This document shows, one piece after another, positions 61,521-64,000 of a DNA stretch of 64,000 nt. Under the pieces are notes generated by a model. That model was not told where the DNA came from. It worked only from the letters and a program-made list of their open reading frames with translations, and made no database searches. The stretch is taken from positions 7,971,405 through 8,035,404 of the forward strand of contig NC_089853.1 of NCBI RefSeq assembly GCF_036373705.1, written 5' to 3'. This DNA comes from Amia ocellicauda (taxonomy: Eukaryota; Chordata; Actinopteri; Amiiformes; Amiidae). Position 1 is the stretch's first letter, and every line of letters starts with the position of its first letter. The translations under genes were made by a program, and so were the position numbers.

Positions 61521-62570
61521 ATTACCGAAAGCTTTCTGCAGAGTGGATATATGTCAGTTCTGATTTAATTGTGATTTTAAGTGCAGATTAAAATATGAAT
61601 TTCCCTCTAGCCTTATAATTCAGTCCTCAAAACATTCTTCTTTTTTTAAAGCATCAAGAAGCATTGGGATCATTGCATTGAACTTAATAGTAGAAAAATG
61701 CTAATCCTGTTTTAAATGATTTCCCTTCCAGTTCAGTTACTTTTTGGTGCAGATACATTCATCGAGTGCCTCGGGCGCAGGTGACGGGTGGCGTTTGTGT
61801 GAATTAGAATATTAATTGTGCTAATTTATTCCTGCTTTGGGGATTCGTCGAGGGCTTCCTTTCATGATGTGGGGTTTGAGTCTTCAGTTTTAGTTTTCTT
61901 CCGTTTTTAAGTTTTGCACTTTATTAAAGGGTTTGATTTACTACTGACTTTTCATTTTGTAATGGATTAGTTTTGTCTTTTTTGTTTTTAATGTAATATT
62001 TATAATTTCACTATTTGTCAATGTTGACTGTGTTTCTGTATAACTGCACTTATAAAGACTAACTTTCATAAATTGAAATTCCTTGAATGCATACAATATG
62101 TACATACCATGGAAAATATCTTTACTGATCCCTGCACTGTATTTCAGTTTATTTAGATAACATTATTTTTAAGTAATTGGAAATTCAGGCAAGGCACAAT
62201 ACAAAGTCAAAGTTGAGGTGCATTTCACAACAAAATACTGTACTGTCCAAGCTTATAACTTCCAGTGGTTTTATGCAATCACATGTAATGGCTGGTCATT
62301 TAAGTTTTACTTTCTCTCTGTGTATTGGAAATGTGGGCCCTCTAGGTGGTGCAGTTGTCTTGTTAAGAAATTCTAAATGTGCAACTGCCAAGTCATGAGG
62401 CTGGTTAGTAAACTGAAGAATATTTCAGAGGGAAGTGATTGGGTTTGTCACCAGCATGCTTAATATGACCGGAACAAAATGCATCAAATAAAACCTGGAA
62501 ACCCCCTGTCAATTGGAAATCTATAATAGAAACAATATTAACCATGCCACTAAAATATTTTATAACATGT
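61521..62570. other. Intergenic stretch, no gene seen
   Basis: AT-rich, without coding exons. A short GC-richer patch at 61755-61800 (TGCCTCGGGCGCAGGTGACG) stands out but matches nothing I know. Confidence 0.4.
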
Positions 62571-62580
62571 TACAGTAAAG

Positions 62581-62718
62581 TGGGGGGTCCACTGCCCCAG
62601 TCCTGGAGGCTGCAGTTCACCAGGTTAGATAGGTCTGCATCGTCCGTGCGGTGTGAACTGGGACCGAGTGAAACCCTGTGCACTGTGGCCCTCCTGGAGC
62701 TGGAGTCGAGCACCCCCG
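62581..62718. repeat. Short inverted-end repeat (MITE-like)
   Basis: GGGGGGTCCACTGCCCCAGTCC followed by TGGAGGC at the left is roughly complementary to GCCCTCCTGGAGCTGGAG and CACCCCC at the right. More GC-rich than its flanks; no ORF of interest. Confidence 0.4.
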
Positions 62719-62814
62719 AACAAAAAAATAGAAGAATTTATTATATAAAAAGTTTGCCATGTTGAACTGAACACAATAAAATATCTTAACATGTTTACTG
62801 TGTATTATTTAATA

Positions 62815-63015
62815 CAGTGTATAATTACATTTCTTAGCAGATGCCCTTTAATCAGGGCAACTTACCATTGTTACAATATATCCCATTATTTCCCCATGCA
62901 GTTAACCATTTATTCAGCTGAGTTTTTATTGGAGTAATCTAGATACAGTACCTTGCACAACAGAAGTGTCCCCCACCTGGGATTGGACCCACGACCTGAG
63001 CCCTGCCCACTGCAG
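62815..63015. repeat. Degraded SINE-like dispersed repeat
   Basis: TTAGCAGATGCCCTTTAATC, AACTTACCATTGTTACAAT, TTGGAGTAATCTAGATACAG-like, and TGTCCCCCACCTGGGATTGG followed by ACCCACGACC are, in this order, the body of a repeat that I recall as very common in basal ray-finned fishes. The family name is uncertain. The copy has several base changes. Confidence 0.5.
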
Positions 63016-64000
63016 CCTACGGTGCGTTTGAAAATGCACTCAAGTGTAGTTGTAGGTGGTGTTGTTCGACTATGCCATGTTAAGTCGTGTTGAAAGGGGA
63101 ATATGTTGCTTTTTATAGTATGTAATGTTTGTCTTTTACGTTTCAGAAACGTATCAGATTTGTTCGTTCAAAGGAGTGTTGTGTTGTTATTCAAATGCCA
63201 CACCTACCTGCAGTCTACTGTGGTCAGACAATATGAAGCGTGTATTCACATGCCACTTGTGACTTGATATATCCAGTTAAGCTGTGTTTAATGAAAGACA
63301 GTTCAATATATAAAGAAACCCAAAGACTTTTTATTTAAACACAAGAAATACCATGGAGAGGGTTCAAAGGCATTGCTGAACAAAACCGGTAATACTAGTT
63401 ATTACATAAAGGCTTAGTTTTCCTCTGGTCATGGTAAAGAGAGAAACAATTCTACATGTAAACCTCATATTAAAAGAATGATATTCAGCAGGGCTACTTC
63501 TGCACTGCAGGTTACTGTTCATCATAACATTTCCAACGTGAAACTTCCCCCCCAGAGTTTCACCTTAAAATTAAACATGTTTTCTCCTCATACTTTCAAT
63601 AAAAAATAAAAAATGTATCCCCAAAATACATATATAATACCTTTGTAAAACAAAAGAACTGAAATCCTTCCCATTTTAATTACCCTTGTACCTTATTTGC
63701 AAGTGTATTGTGCACTGTGCCAAAACTTAATAAACTGTGCTCTAAAAATGTGAGGTTTTGTTCAACCGTTTCTTCCTCGTGTGGTACAGAATGATACCTT
63801 GGGTCAGTCCAAAGTTAGTGTCTAGAGTTACAGTAACTAAGGTTTTAGATGGCTTCATTTGTTTCCCTATCCTGTTCCTCACTTCCCTTTTTTAAGGCTG
63901 CTGTGTGTTTTCATAGTGAAATTCTTTGTTCAGATATTCCTAAAGTGGAGCACATTGGAAATGCATAGTTCTATTTTAAACCGTGCACCCTCTACTTTTA
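63016..64000 (-). other. Right-edge region, possibly 3' UTR of a convergent gene
   Basis: No coding exon is visible. A minus-strand AATAAA (TTTATT at 63330-63335) could end a gene entering from the right. In human the gene next to RNF141, AMPD3, converges on it (from memory), so the 3' end of ampd3 is a candidate. This rests on synteny alone. Confidence 0.15.

Noticed and set aside
1-64000. CRISPR arrays, operons, ribosome-binding sites, rRNA or tRNA genes
   Set aside because: None seen. Repeats are transposon ends or microsatellites, and the gene structure is clearly eukaryotic.

Overview
The window is vertebrate nuclear DNA, most likely from a ray-finned fish. The evidence is short exons with GT-AG introns, many Tc1/mariner elements of the kind common in fish genomes, Harbinger relics and several foldback MITE families. 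Three complete protein-coding genes lie on the + strand in the order irag1 (mrvi1), lyve1, rnf141. Human 11p15 has the same three neighbours in the same relative orientation (from memory), so the block is conserved and the gene names rest on both sequence and synteny.

Region by region. 1-400: a possible last exon of a minus-strand gene. 377-2900: decayed Harbinger (MYB-like ORF plus HARBI1 transposase remnant) with a nested GC-rich repeat. 2900-7100: no gene recognised; GC-rich repeat-like patches and possible irag1 5' leader. 7105-45954: irag1, about 39 exons. I could join these in one continuous reading frame by checking the phase at each junction, using one tentative exon. Introns hold an intact Tc1 (25365-26952), a broken Tc1 (27435-28424), a possible solo LTR and several MITEs. 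45955-50638: irag1 3' UTR, then a dead Tc1. 50639-54449: lyve1, six exons. 54450-57340: low-complexity DNA and a Tc1-like element with one frameshift. 57340-61520: rnf141 promoter region, gene and 3' UTR. 61520-64000: repeats; possibly the 3' end of a convergent gene.

The most notable feature is irag1. Its last 20 exons encode a normal-length (about 905 residues) IRAG1: PKG/IP3-receptor scaffold regions, coiled coil and C-terminal ER anchor. Nineteen further exons upstream add about 880 residues that look like KASH5 (CCDC155): an EF-hand-like domain followed by long coiled coils. The likely start of the short, mammal-like form is an internal Met at 31088. Functionally, irag1 is an ER-membrane scaffold between cGMP kinase and IP3 receptors, lyve1 a hyaluronan receptor of lymphatic endothelium, and rnf141 a small RING protein. 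They are linked by ancient synteny, not a shared pathway.
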